DNA of 64,000 bases, from NCBI GenBank assembly GCA_029168955.1, contig JAPDOI010001570.1, forward strand, positions 99,950 to 163,949. Direction: 5' to 3'. Positions within the stretch are counted from its first letter, which is position 1. Every line of letters begins with the position of its first letter. Origin of the DNA: Aplectana chamaeleonis. Taxonomy: Eukaryota; Nematoda; Chromadorea; Rhabditida; Cosmocercidae. The notes beneath the pieces are model-generated. The model saw only the letters and a list, made by a program, of their open reading frames with translations. It made no database searches and was not told where the DNA came from. The translations under genes and the position numbers were made by a program. Positions 25,725 to 36,328 of this stretch are shown here, piece after piece.

Positions 25725-27055
25725 AACGTCCAAATACGTTCAAACGGATTCCCACCCCCGAAATACCCGATGTACGACAGATTTTGCCTCCACGAAGGGG
25801 TTTTCCTCCCATAAGCCAACGTCCAAATACGTTCAAACGGATTCCCACCCCCGAAATACCCGATGTACGACAGATTTTGCCTCCACGAAGGGGTTTTCCT
25901 CCCATAAGCCAACGTCCAAATACGTTCAAACGGATTCCCACCCCCGAAATACCCGATGTACGACAGATTTTGCCTCCACGAAGGGGTTTTCCTTCCCTAA
26001 GCCACCGTCCAAATACGTTTCAAACGGATTCCCACCCCCGAAATACCCGATGTACGACAGATTTTGCCTCCACGAAGGGGTTTTCCTCCCATAAGCCACC
26101 GTCCAAAACGCTCAAACGGATTCCCACCCCCGAAATACCCGATGTACGACAGATTTTGCCTCCACGAAGGGGTTTTCCTCCCCTAAGCCACCGTCCAAAT
26201 ACGTTTCAAACGGATTCCCACCCCCGAAATACCCGATGTACGACAGATTTTGCCTCCACGAAGGGGATTCCCCCCCCCTAAGCGACGCCGCAGGCTGCAC
26301 CGCCCAAATACGTTTCAAACGGATTTCCACCCCAGAAATACCCGAAACACGACAGATTTTGCCTCCACGAAGGGTTTTCCTCCCATAAGCCACCGCCCAA
26401 ATACGTTTCAAACGGATTCCCACCCCCGAAATACCCGATACACGACAGATTTTGCCTCCACGAAGGGGGTTTCCTCCCCTGAGCCACCGCCCAAATACGT
26501 TTCAAACGGATTCCCACCCCGAAATACCCGATGTACGACAGATTTAGCCTCCACGAAGGGGATTTCCTCCCCTAAGCCACCGTCCAAATACGTTTCAAAC
26601 GGATTCCCACCCCGAAATACCCGATGTACGACAGATTTTGCCTCCACGAAGGGTTTTCCTCCCCTAAGCCACCGTCCAAATACGTTTCAAACGGATTCCC
26701 ACCCCGAAATACCCGATGTACGACAGATTTTGCCTCCACGAAGGGGTTTTCCTCCCTAAGCCACCGTCCAAATACGTTTCAAACGGATTCCCACCCCGAA
26801 ATACCCGATGCACGACAGATTTTGCCCCTACGACGGGGATTCCCCCCCACCCTAAGCGACGCCGCAGGCTGCACCGCCCAAATACGTTTCAAACGGATTC
26901 CCACCCCCGAAATACCCGATGTACGACAGATTTTGCCTCCACGAAGGGGTTTTCCTCCCATAAGCCACCGTCCAAATACGCTCAAACGGATTCCCACCCC
27001 CGAAATACCCGATGTACGACAGATTTTGCCTCCACGAAGGGGTTTTCCTCCCATA

Positions 27056-27325
27056 AGCCAACGTCCAAATACGTTCAAACGGATTCCCACCCCCGGAATA
27101 CCCGGTGTACGACAGATTTTGCCTCCACGAAGGGGTTTTCCTCCCCTCAGCCCGATGTACGACAGATTTTGCCTCCATGAAGGGGTTTTCCTCTCCTAAG
27201 CCCGATGTACGACAGATTTTGCCTCCACGAAGGGGTTTTCCTTCCCTAAGCCACCGTCCAAATACGTTTCAAACGGATTCCCACCCCCGAAATACCCGAT
27301 GTACGACAGATTTTGCCTCCACGAA
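27056..27325. repeat. Segment A of a 1,454-bp-offset duplication
   Basis: The sequence carries the private alleles CCGGAATACCCGGTG, CCCTCAGCC, CTCCATGAAGG and two mini-units at 27,153 and 27,203. The same alleles in the same order and spacing occur at about 28,510-28,779, an offset of 1,454 bp at every marker checked. Confidence 0.85.
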
Positions 27326-27344
27326 GGGGTTTTCCTCCCCTAAG

Positions 27345-27372
27345 CGACGATGCAGCCGCAGGCTGCACCGTC
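27345..27372. repeat. Near-complete hairpin insert, leftmost in array
   Basis: TAAGC is followed by GACGATGCAGCC, GCA, GGCTGCACCGTC. One A replaces G in the left arm, so the 12-bp stem has one mismatch. It lies between short units, about 2 kb left of the first perfect copy. Confidence 0.88.
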
Positions 27373-27739
27373 CAAATACGTTTCAAACGGATTCCCACCC
27401 CCGAAATACCCGATGTACGACAGATTTTGCCTCCACGAAGGGGTTTTCCTCCCATAAGCCAACGTCCAAATACGTTCAAACGGATTCCCACCCCCGAAAT
27501 ACCCGATGTACGACAGATTTTGCCTCCACGAAGGGGTTTTCCTCCCATAAGCCACCGTCCAAATACGCTCAAACGGATTCCCACCCCCGAAATACCCGAT
27601 GTACGACAGATTTTGCCTCCACGAAGGGGTTTTCCTCCCATAAGCCAACGTCCAAATACGTTCAAACGGATTCCCACCCCCGAAATACCCGATGTACGAC
27701 AGATTTTGCCTCCACGAAGGGGTTTTCCTCCCCTAAGCC

Positions 27740-27839
27740 CGATGTACGACAGATTTTGCCTCCACGAAGGGGTTTTCCTTCCCTAAGCCCGATGTACGAC
27801 AGATTTTGCCTCCACGAAGGGGTTTTCCTTCCCTAAGCC
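27740..27839. repeat. Two tandem 50-bp mini-units
   Basis: CGATGTACGAC at 27,740 and 27,790, each preceded by TAAGCC. They follow the unit order 3-2-3 of the local higher-order repeat. Confidence 0.9.
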
Positions 27840-28026
27840 ACCGTCCAAATACGTTTCAAACGGATTCCCACCCCCGAAATACCCGATGTACGACAGATTT
27901 TGCCTCCACGAAGGGGTTTTCCTCCCATAAGCCACCGTCCAAATACGCTCAAACGGATTCCCACCCCCGAAATACCCGATGTACGACAGATTTTGCCTCC
28001 ACGAAGGGGTTTTCCTCTCCTAGGCC

Positions 28027-28126
28027 CGATGTACGACAGATTTTGCCTCCACGAAGGGGTTTTCCTCTCCTAGGCCCGATGTACGACAGATTTTGCCTCC
28101 ACGAAGGGGTTTTCCTTCCCTAAGCC
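28027..28126. repeat. Two tandem 50-bp mini-units with TAGGCC
   Basis: CGATGTACGAC at 28,027 and 28,077, both preceded by CTAGGCC instead of CTAAGCC. The shared substitution shows that one was copied from the other. The same CTAGGCC allele occurs near 30,033. Confidence 0.9.
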
Positions 28127-28509
28127 ACCGTCCAAATACGTTTCAAACGGATTCCCACCCCCGAAATACCCGATGTACGACAGATTTTGCCTCCACGAAG
28201 GGGTTTTCCTCCCATAAGCCACCGTCCAAATACGCTCAAACGGATTCCCACCCCCGAAATACCCGATGTACGACAGATTTTGCCTCCACGAAGGGGTTTT
28301 CCTCCCATAAGCCAACGTCCAAATACGTTCAAACGGATTCCCACCCCCGAAATACCCGATGTACGACAGATTTTGCCTCCACGAAGCGGTTTTCCTCCCA
28401 TAAGCCACCGTCCAAATACGCTCAAACGGATTCCCACCCCCGAAATACCCGAAGTACGACAGATTTTGCCTCCACGAAGGGGTTTTCCTCCCCTAAGCGA
28501 CGCCGCAGG

Positions 28510-28779
28510 CTGCACCGTCCAAATACGTTCAAACGGATTCCCACCCCCGGAATACCCGGTGTACGACAGATTTTGCCTCCACGAAGGGGTTTTCCTCCCC
28601 TCAGCCCGATGTACGACAGATTTTGCCTCCATGAAGGGGTTTTCCTCTCCTAAGCCCGATGTACGACAGATTTTGCCTCCACGAAGGGGTTTTCCTTCCC
28701 TAAGCCACCGTCCAAATACGTTTCAAACGGATTCCCACCCCCGAAATACCCGATGTACGACAGATTTTGCCTCCACGAA
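28510..28779. repeat. Segment B of the 1,454-bp-offset duplication
   Basis: Matches the segment at 27,056-27,325 at all private markers: CCGGAATACCCGGTG, CCCTCAGCC, CTCCATGAAGG, and mini-units at 28,607 and 28,657. The left edge differs, because here an intermediate insert precedes the GTTCAAACGG middle. Confidence 0.85.
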
Positions 28780-28870
28780 CCTCCACGACAGATTTTGCCT
28801 CCACGAAGGGGTTTTCCTCCTAGCCCGATGTACGACAGATTTTGCCTCCACGAAGGGTTTTCCTTCCCTA
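28773..28870. repeat. Partial core duplication plus mini-unit
   Basis: CCTCCACGAA joins CCTCCACGACAGATTTTGCC, duplicating about 24 bp of core. The next spacer ends CTCCTAGCC and joins CGATGTACGAC at 28,826, giving a truncated mini-unit. This is a compact complex rearrangement. Confidence 0.82.
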
Positions 28871-29337
28871 AGCCACCGTCCAAATACGTTTCAAACGGAT
28901 TCCCCCCCCGAAATACCCGATGTACGACAGATTTTGCCTCTACGAAGGGGTTTTCCTCCTCTAAGCCACCGTCCAAATACGTTTCAAACGGATTTCCACT
29001 CCCGAAATACCCGATGTACGACAGATTTTGCCTCCACGAAGTGGTTTTTCCCTAGCCACCGTCCAAATACGTTTCAAACGGATTCCTACCCCCGAAATAC
29101 TCGATACACGGCAGATTTTGCCTCCACGAAGGGGTTTTCCTCCCCTAAGCCACCGTCCAAATACGCTCAAACGGATTCCCACCCCCGAAATACCCGATGT
29201 ACGACAGATTTTGCCTCCACTAAGGGGTTTTCCTCCTCCCATAAGCCAACCGTCCAAATACGTTTCAAACGGATTCCCACCCCGAAATACCCGATGTACG
29301 ACAGATTTTGCCTCCACGCAGGGGATTCTCCCTAAGC

Positions 29338-29364
29338 GACGGTGCAGCCGCAGGCTGCACCGTC
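29338..29364. repeat. First perfect hairpin module
   Basis: Left arm GACGGTGCAGCC, loop GCA and right arm GGCTGCACCGTC form a perfect 12-bp inverted repeat. From 31,651 onward nearly every unit carries the same 27-nt element. It contains the CACCGTC start of the shared backbone, so the right arm overlaps sequence present in all units. Confidence 0.95.
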
Positions 29365-30038
29365 CAAATAGGGTTCAATTGATTTCCACCCCCGAAATAC
29401 CCGATGTACGACAGATTTTGCCTCCACGAAGGGGTTTTCCTCCCCTAAGCCACCGTCCAAATACGTTTCAAACGGATTTCCACCCCCGAAATACCCGATG
29501 TACGACAGATTTTGCCTCCACGAAGGGGTTTTCCTCCCATAAGCCACCGTCCAAATACGCTCAAACGGATTCCCACCCCCGAAATATCCGATGTACGACA
29601 GATTTTGCCTCCACGAAGGGGATTCCCCCCCTAAAGCGACGCCGCAGGCTGCACCGCCCAAATACGTTTCAAACGGATTCCCACCCCCGAAATACCCGAT
29701 GTACGACAGATTTTGCCTCCACGAAGGGTTTTCCTCCCCGCAGGCCACCGTCCAAATACGCTCAAACGGATTCCCACCCCGAAATACCCGATGTACGACA
29801 GATTTTGCCTCCACGAAGGGGATTCCTCCCTAGGCGACGCCGCAGCCTGCACCGTCCAAATAGGGTTTAAACTGATTCCCACCCCCGAAATACCCGATGT
29901 ACGACAGATTTTGCCTCCACGAAGGGGTTTTCCTTCCCTAAGCCACCGTCCAAATACGTTTCAAACGGATTCCCACCCCCGAAATACCCGATGTACGACA
30001 GATTTTGCCTCCACGAAGGGGTTTTCCTCTCCTAGGCC

Positions 30039-30235
30039 CGATGTACGACAGATTTTGCCTCCACGAAGGGGTTTTCCACCCCCGAAATCCCCGATGTCCG
30101 CCAGATTTTGCCGCCACCACGGGGTCTTCCTTCCCTAAGCCACCGTCCCAATACGTTTCAAACGCACTCCCACCCCCGAAATGCCCGATGTACGGCAGAT
30201 TTTGGCTCCACGAAGGGGTTTTCCTCCCAGCCGCA
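30039..30235. repeat. Mini-unit followed by unusually divergent units
   Basis: A mini-unit starts at 30,039 after CTAGGCC and joins CACCCCCGAAA. The next about 150 bp carry clustered changes, several being A to C (GAAATCCCC, GTCCGCCAG, GCCGCCACCACGG, CCCAATACG, ACGCACTCCC), far above the local level. A partial insert AGCCGCAGGCTGCACC begins near 30,230 directly after CTCCC. Confidence 0.8.
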
Positions 30236-30923
30236 GGCTGCACCGTCCAAATACGCTCAAACGGATTCCCACCCCGAAATACCCGATGTACGACAGATTT
30301 TGCCTCCACGAAGGGGTTTTCCTCCCCTAAGCCACCGTCCAAATAGGGTTCAATTGATTTCCACCCCCGAAATACCCGATGTACGACAGATTTTGCCTCC
30401 ACGAAGGAGTTTTCCTCCCCTAAGCCACCGTCGAAATACGTTTCAAACGGATTTCCATTCCGAAATACCCGATGTACGACAGATTTTGCCTCCACGAAGG
30501 GGATTCCCCCCCCCCTAAGCGACGCCGCAGGCTGCACCGCCCAAATACGTTTCAAACGGATTTCCACCCCCGAAATACCCGATGTACGACAGATTTTGCC
30601 TCCACGCAGGGGATTCCTCCCTAAGCGACGCCGCAGGCTGCACCGTCCAAATACGTTCAAACGGATTTCCACCCCGAAATACCCGATGTACGACAGATTT
30701 TGCCTCCACGAAGGGTTTTCCTCCCTAAGCCACCGTCCAAATACGTTTCAAACGGATTCCCACCCCGAAATACCCGATGTACGACAGATTTTGCCTCCAC
30801 GCAGGGGATTCCTCCCTAAGCGACGCCGCAGGCTGCACCGTCCAAATACGTTTCAAACGGATTTCCACCCCGAAATACCCGATGTACGACAGATTTTGCC
30901 TCCACGAAGGGTTTTCCTCCCTA

Positions 30924-30975
30924 AGCCCGATGCTGCACCGACAAATACGTTGCCTCCAAACGGATTTCCCACCCC
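30924..30975. repeat. Scrambled unit
   Basis: TAAGCC joins CGATG, then CTGCACCG, then ACAAATACGTT, then GCCTCC, then AAACGGATTTCCC. Pieces from core, insert, middle and core are joined in a new order within about 45 bp. Confidence 0.82.
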
Positions 30976-31862
30976 CGAAATACCCGATGTACGACAGATT
31001 TTGCCTCCACGAAGGGTTTCCTCCCTAAGCCACCGTCCAAATACGTTTCCAAACGGATTTCCCACCCCGAAATACCCGATGTACGACAGATTTTGCCTCC
31101 ACGAAGGGTTTTCCTCCCTAAGCCACCGTCCAAATACGTTTCAAACGGATTCCCACCCCGAAATACCCGATGTACGACAGATTTTGCCTCCACGCAGGGG
31201 TTTCCTCCTAAGCGACGGTGCAGCCGCAGGCTGCACCGTCCAAATAGGGTTCAAACGGATTTCCACCCCGAAATACCCGATGTACGACAGATTTTGCCTC
31301 CACGAAGGGGATTCCTCCTAAGCGACGACGCCGCAGGCTGCACCGTCCAAATACGTTCAAACGGATTTCCACCCCCGAAATACCCGATGTACGACAGATT
31401 TTGCCTCCACGAAGGGGATTTCCCCCCATCCCTAAGCGACGCCGCAGACTGCACCGCCCAAATACGTTTCAAACGGATTTTCACCCCCGAAATACCCGAT
31501 GTACGACAGATTTTGCCTCCACGAAGGGGATTCCCCCCCATCCCTAAGCGACGCCGCAGACTGCACCGTCCAAATAGGGTTCAATTGATTTCCACCCCCG
31601 AAATACCCGATAAACGACAGATTTAGCCTCCACGCAAGGGTTTGCTCCCCTAAGCGACGGTGCAGCCGCAGGCTGCACCGTCCAAATACGTTTCAACGGA
31701 TTTCCACCCCGAAATACCCGATGTACGACAGATTTTGCCTCCACGCAGGGATTCCCTCCCCTAAGCGACGGTGCAGCCGCAGGCTGCACCGTCCAAATAC
31801 GTTCAAACGGATTTCCACCCCCGAAATACCCGATGTACGACAGATTTTGCCTCCACGAAGGG

Positions 31863-31985
31863 TTTTCCTCCTAAGCTGCACCGTCCAAATAGGTTCAATT
31901 GATTTCCGAAATACCCGATGTACGACAGATTTTGCCTCCACGAAGGGGTTTTCCTCCCTAAGCCAGCTGCACCGTCCAAATACGT
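31863..31985. repeat. Two units with partly deleted hairpin inserts
   Basis: One unit reads CCTAAGCTGCACCGTCC, the next CTAAGCCAGCTGCACCGTCC, so only 2-7 bp of the insert remain. The first also has a contracted middle (AATAGGTTCAATTG) and lost CACCCC before GAAATACC. They are intermediates between long and short forms at the edge of the long block. Confidence 0.82.
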
Positions 31986-32807
31986 TTCAAACGGATTTCC
32001 ACCCCGAAATACCCGATGTACGACAGATTTTGCCTCCACGAAGGGATTCCTCCCTAAGCGGGGGTGCAGCCGCAGGCTGCACTGTCCAAATAGGGTTTAA
32101 ACGGATTCCCACCCGCGAAATACCCGATGTACGACAGATTTTGCCTCCACGAAGGGGATTTCCTTCCCTAAGCGACGGTGCAGCCGCAGGCTGCACCGTC
32201 CAAATACGTTTCAAAGGGATTCCCACCCCTCAAAATACCCGATGTACGACAGATTTAGCCTCCACGCAGGGGATTCCCTCCCCTAAGCGACGGTGCAGCC
32301 GCAGGCTGCACCGTCCAAATAGGGTTCAATTGATTTCCACCCCCGAAATACCCGATGTACGACAGATTTTGCCTCCACGAAGGGGTTTTCCTCCCCTAAG
32401 CGACGGTGCAGCCGCAGGCTGCACCGTCCAAATACGTTTCAAACGGATTTCCACCCCCGAAATACCCGATGTACGACAGATTTTGCCTCCACGCAGGGGA
32501 TTCCCTCCCCTAAGCGACGGTGCAGCCGCAGGCTGCACCGTCCAAATAGGGTTCAATTGATTTCCACCCCCGAAATACCCGATGTACGACAGATTTTGCC
32601 TCCACGCAGGGGATTCCCTCCCCTAAGCGACGGTGCAGCCGCAGGCTGCACCGTCCAAATAGGGTTCAATTGATTTCCACCCCCGAAATACCCGATACAC
32701 GACAGATTTAGCCTCTACACAAGGGATTTCCTCCCCTAAGCGACGGTGCAGCCGCAGGCTGCACCGTCCAAATAGGGTTCAATTGATTTCCACCCCCGAA
32801 ATACCCG

Positions 32808-32893
32808 ATGTACGACAGATTTTGCCTCCACGAAGGGGATTCCCCCCCCTAAGCGACGCCGCAGGCTGCACCGCCTAAATACGTTTCAAACGG
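32808..32893. repeat. Left-type island in the long-unit block
   Basis: GATGTAC core, GAAGGGGATTC8, the 14-bp insert, CACCGCCTAAATACG and TTTCAAACGG, then return to the GATACAC core. CCGCCT is shared with the island near 36,740. Confidence 0.85.
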
Positions 32894-33347
32894 ATTTCCA
32901 CCCCCGAAATACCCGATACACGACAGATTTAGCCTCCACGCAGGGGTTTGCTCCCCTAAGCGACGGTGCAGCCGCAGGCTGCACCGTCCAAATAGGGTTC
33001 AATTGATTTCCACCCCCGAAATACCTGATGTACGACAGATTTTGCCTCCACGAAGGGGTTTTCCTCCCCTAAGCCACCGTCCAAATACGTTTCAAACGGA
33101 TTTTCACCCCCGAAATACCCGATACACGACAGATTTAGCCTCCACGCAGGGGATTCCCTCCCCTAAGCGACGGTGCAGCCGCAGGCTGCACCGTCCAAAT
33201 AGGGTTCAATTGATTTCCACCCCCGAAATACCCGATACACGACAGATTTAGCCTCCACGCAGGGGATTCCCTCCCCTAAGCGACGGTGCAGCCGCAGGCT
33301 GCACCGTCCAAATAGGGTTCAATTGATTTCCACCCCTGAAGTACCCG

Positions 33348-33535
33348 ATGTACGACAGATTTTGCCTCCACGAAGGGGATTCCCCCCCCCCCTAAGCGAC
33401 GCCGCAGGCTGCACCTTCCAAATAGGGTTCAATTGATTTCCACCCCCGAAATACCCGATGTACGACAGATTTTGCCTCCACGAAGGGGATTCCCCCCCCC
33501 TAAGCGACGCCGCAGGCTGCACAGTCCAAATAGGG
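33348..33535. repeat. Two consecutive intermediate units with C-tracts
   Basis: Both have the GATGTAC core, GAAGGGGATT, long C-runs and the 14-bp insert, but the middle is GGGTTCAATTG as in long units. Insert ends read CACCTTCC and CACAGTCC. They are chimeras of left-type core and spacer with right-type middle. Confidence 0.83.
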
Positions 33536-33896
33536 TTCAATTGATTTCCACACCCGAAATACCCGATACACGACAGATTTTGCCTCCACGCAGGGGATTC
33601 CCTCCCCTAAGCGACGGTGCAGCCGCAGGCTGCACCGTCCAAATAGGGTTCAATTGATTTCCACCCCCGAAATACCCGATGTACGACAGATTTTAGCCTC
33701 CACGCAGGATTCCTCCCTAAGCGACGGTGCCGCAGGCTGCAGCGTCCAAATAGGGTTCAATTGATTTCCACCCCCGAAATACCCGATACACGACAGATTT
33801 AGCCTCCACGCAGGGGATTCCCTCCCCTAAGCGACGGTGCAGCCGCAGGCTGCACCGTCCAAATAGGGTTCAATTGATTTCCACCCCCGAAATACC

Positions 33897-33965
33897 CGAT
33901 GTACGACAGATTTTGCCTCCACGAAGGGGTTTTCCTCCCCTAAGCCACCGTCCAAACAGGGTTCA
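33897..33965. repeat. Short-type junction in the long-unit block
   Basis: GATGTAC core, GGGGTTTTCCTCCCCTAAGCCACCGTCC with no insert, then AAACAGGGTTCAATTG. A hairpin-free unit among long ones; a similar one lies at about 33,026-33,110. Confidence 0.8.
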
Positions 33966-34103
33966 ATTGATTTCCACCCCCGAAATACCCGATACACGAC
34001 AGATTTAGCCTCCACGCAGGGGTTTGCTCCCCTAAGCGACGGTGCAGCCGCAGGCTGCACCGTCCAAATAGGGTTCAATTGATTTCCACCCCCGAAATAC
34101 CCG

Positions 34104-34195
34104 ATGTACGACAGATTTTGCCTCCACGAAGGGGATTCCCCCCCCCTAAGCGACGCCGCAGGCTGCACCGCCCAAATACGTTTCAAACGGATTTT
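34104..34195. repeat. Left-type island, copy 1 of a recurrent chimera
   Basis: GATGTAC core, GAAGGGGATT, C9, 14-bp insert, CACCGCCC, ATACGTTTCAAACGG, then TTTTCACCCCC and the GATACAC core. The same structure recurs at 36,240, 37,457, 40,569 and 63,169 with small differences. Confidence 0.87.
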
Positions 34196-35460
34196 CACCC
34201 CCGAAATACCCGATACACGACAGATTTAGCCTCCACGCAGGGGATTCCCTCCCCTAAGCGACGGTGCAGCCGCAGGCTGCACCGTCCAAATAGGGTTCAA
34301 TTGATTTCCACCCCCGAAATACCCGATACACGACAGATTTAGCCTCCACGCAGGGGATTCCCTCCCCTAAGCGACGGTGCAGCCGCAGGCTGCACCGTCC
34401 AAATAGGGTTTAAACTGATTTTCACCCCCGAAATACCCGATACACGACAGATTTAGCCTCCACGCAGGGGATTCCCTCCCCTAAGCGACGGTGCAGCCGC
34501 AGGCTGCACCGTCCAAATAGGGTTCAATTGATTTCCACCCCCGAAATACCCGATACACGACAGATTTAGCCTCCATGCAGGGGCTATCCTCCCCTAAGCG
34601 ACGGTGCAGCCGCAGGCTGCACCGTCCAAATAGGGTTCAATTGATTTCCACCTCCGAAATACCCGATGTACGACAGATTTAGCCTCCACGCAGGGGAGTC
34701 ACTCCCCTAAGCGACGGTGCAGCCGCAGGCTGCACCGCCCAAATACGTTTCAAACGGATTTTCACCCCCGAAATACCCGATACACGACAGATTTAGCCTC
34801 TACACAAGGGATTTCCTCCCCTAAGCGACGGTGCAGCCGCAGGCTGCACCGTCCAAATAGGGTTCAATTGATTTCCACCTCCGAAATACCCGATACACGA
34901 CAGAATTAGCCTCCACGCAGGGTTTCCTCCCTAAGCGACGGTGCAGCCGCAGGCTGCACCGTCCAAATAGGGTTCAATTGATTTCCACCCCCGAAATACC
35001 CGATGTACGACAGATTTTGCCTCCACGAAGGGGATTCCCTCCCCTAAGCGACGGTGCAGCCGCAGGCTGCACCGTCCAAATAGGGTTCAATTGATTTCCA
35101 CCCCCGAAATACCCGATACACGACAGATTTAGCCTCCACGCAGGGGATTCCCTCCCCTAAGCGACGGTGCAGCCGCAGGCTGCACCGTCCAAATAGGGTT
35201 CAATTGATTTCCACCCCCGAAATACCCGATACACGACAGATTTAGCCTCCACGCAGGGGTTTGCTCCCCTAAGCGACGGTGCAGCCGCAGGCTGCACCGT
35301 CCAAATAGGGTTCAATTGATTTCCACCCCCGAAATACCCGATACACGACAGATTTAGCCTCCACGCAGGGGATTCCCTCCCCTAAGCGACGGTGCAGCCG
35401 CAGGCTGCACCGTCCAAATAGGGTTCAATTGATTTCCACCCCCGAAATACCCGATACACG

Positions 35461-35945
35461 ACAGATTTAGCCTCTACACAAGGGATTTCCTCCTCTAAGC
35501 GACGGTGCAGCCGCAGGCTGCACCGTCCAAATAGGGTTCAATTGATTTCCACCCTCGAAATACCCGATACACGACAGATTTAGCCTCCACGCAGGGGATT
35601 CATTCCCCTAAGCGACGGTGCAGCCGCAGGCTGCACCGTCCAAATAGGGTTCAATTGATTTCCACCCCGAAATACCCGATACACGACAGATTTAGCCTCC
35701 ACGCAGGGATTCCTCCCTAAGCGACGGTGCAGCCGCAGGCTCCCCCGTCCAAATAGGGTTCAATTGATTTCCACCCCCGGAATACCCGATCCATGACAGT
35801 TTAAGCCTCTACACGAGGGATTTCCTCTCCTAAGCGACGGTGCAGCCGCAGGCTGCACCGTCCAAATAGGGTTCAATTGATTTCCACCCTCGAAATACCC
35901 GATACACGACAGATTTAGCCTCCACGCAGGGGATTCATTCCCCTA
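35461..35945. repeat. Local three-unit higher-order repeat (335 bp)
   Basis: A unit with CCTCTACAC(A/G)AGGG is followed by a unit with CCACCCTCGAAA and the ATTCATTCCCC spacer. The CCCTCG marker is at 35,551 and again at 35,886, an offset of 335 bp, which is three units. A third CTCTACACAAGGG plus ATTCATTCCCC pair lies at about 50,005-50,155. Confidence 0.82.
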
Positions 35946-36239
35946 AGCGACGGTGCAGCCGCAGGCTGCACCGTCCAAATAGGGTTCAATTGATTTCCAC
36001 CCCCGAAATACCCGATACACGACAGATTTAGCCTCCACGCAGGGGATTCCCTCCCCTAAGCGACGGTGCAGCCGCAGGCTGCACCGTCCAAATAGGGTTC
36101 AATTGATTTCCACCCCCGAAATACCCGATACACGACAGATTTAGCCTCCACGCAGGGGATTCCCTCCCCTAAGCGACGGTGCAGCCGCAGGCTGCACCGT
36201 CCAAATAGGGTTCAATTGATTTCCACCCCCGAAATACCC

Positions 36240-36328
36240 GATGTACGACAGATTTTGCCTCCACGAAGGGGATTCCCCCCCCCCTAAGCGACGCCGCAGG
36301 CTGCACCGCCCAAATACGTTTCAAACGG
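36240..36328. repeat. Left-type island, copy 2
   Basis: Same order as the island at 34,104, with C10 and followed by TTTTCACCCCC, a GATACAC core and the TTTGCTCCCC spacer. Confidence 0.87.

Larger units (their letters stand above)
16251..26261. repeat. Short-unit block, subtype II, with higher-order repeats
   Basis: Short units again, but new alleles dominate: spacer endings CCCATAAG and CTTCCCTAAG, and a middle allele CCAACGTCCAAATACG followed by TTCAAACGG. A recurring order is (1) CTTCCCTAAG with TTTCAAACGG, (2) CCCATAAG with GCTCAAACGG, (3) CCCATAAG with CCAACGTCC and GTTCAAACGG, seen for example near 22,620-23,090 and 24,613-24,900. Mini-units of 50 bp appear from 20,061 on. The left border is gradual; the right border is the reappearance of an intermediate unit near 26,262. 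Confidence 0.85.
26262..31650. repeat. Heterogeneous transition zone
   Basis: Short, mini, intermediate and long units are mixed without regular order. Intermediate inserts reappear at about 26,280, 26,860 and 28,497, a near-complete hairpin insert at about 27,345 and the first perfect one at 29,338. Middle alleles TTTC, GCTC, GTTC, GGGTTTAAACTG and GGGTTCAATTG all occur. Most complex junctions of the window lie here (28,778, 30,060-30,230, 30,928, 31,870-31,985 just beyond). No gene or unique DNA is present. Confidence 0.85.

Noticed and set aside
1..26261. G-quadruplex motif on the minus strand
   Set aside because: The consensus unit has only three runs of three or more G close together (GGG, GGGGG, GGG), not four within usual loop limits. 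The G12-13 tracts fall short of four three-G runs with loops.
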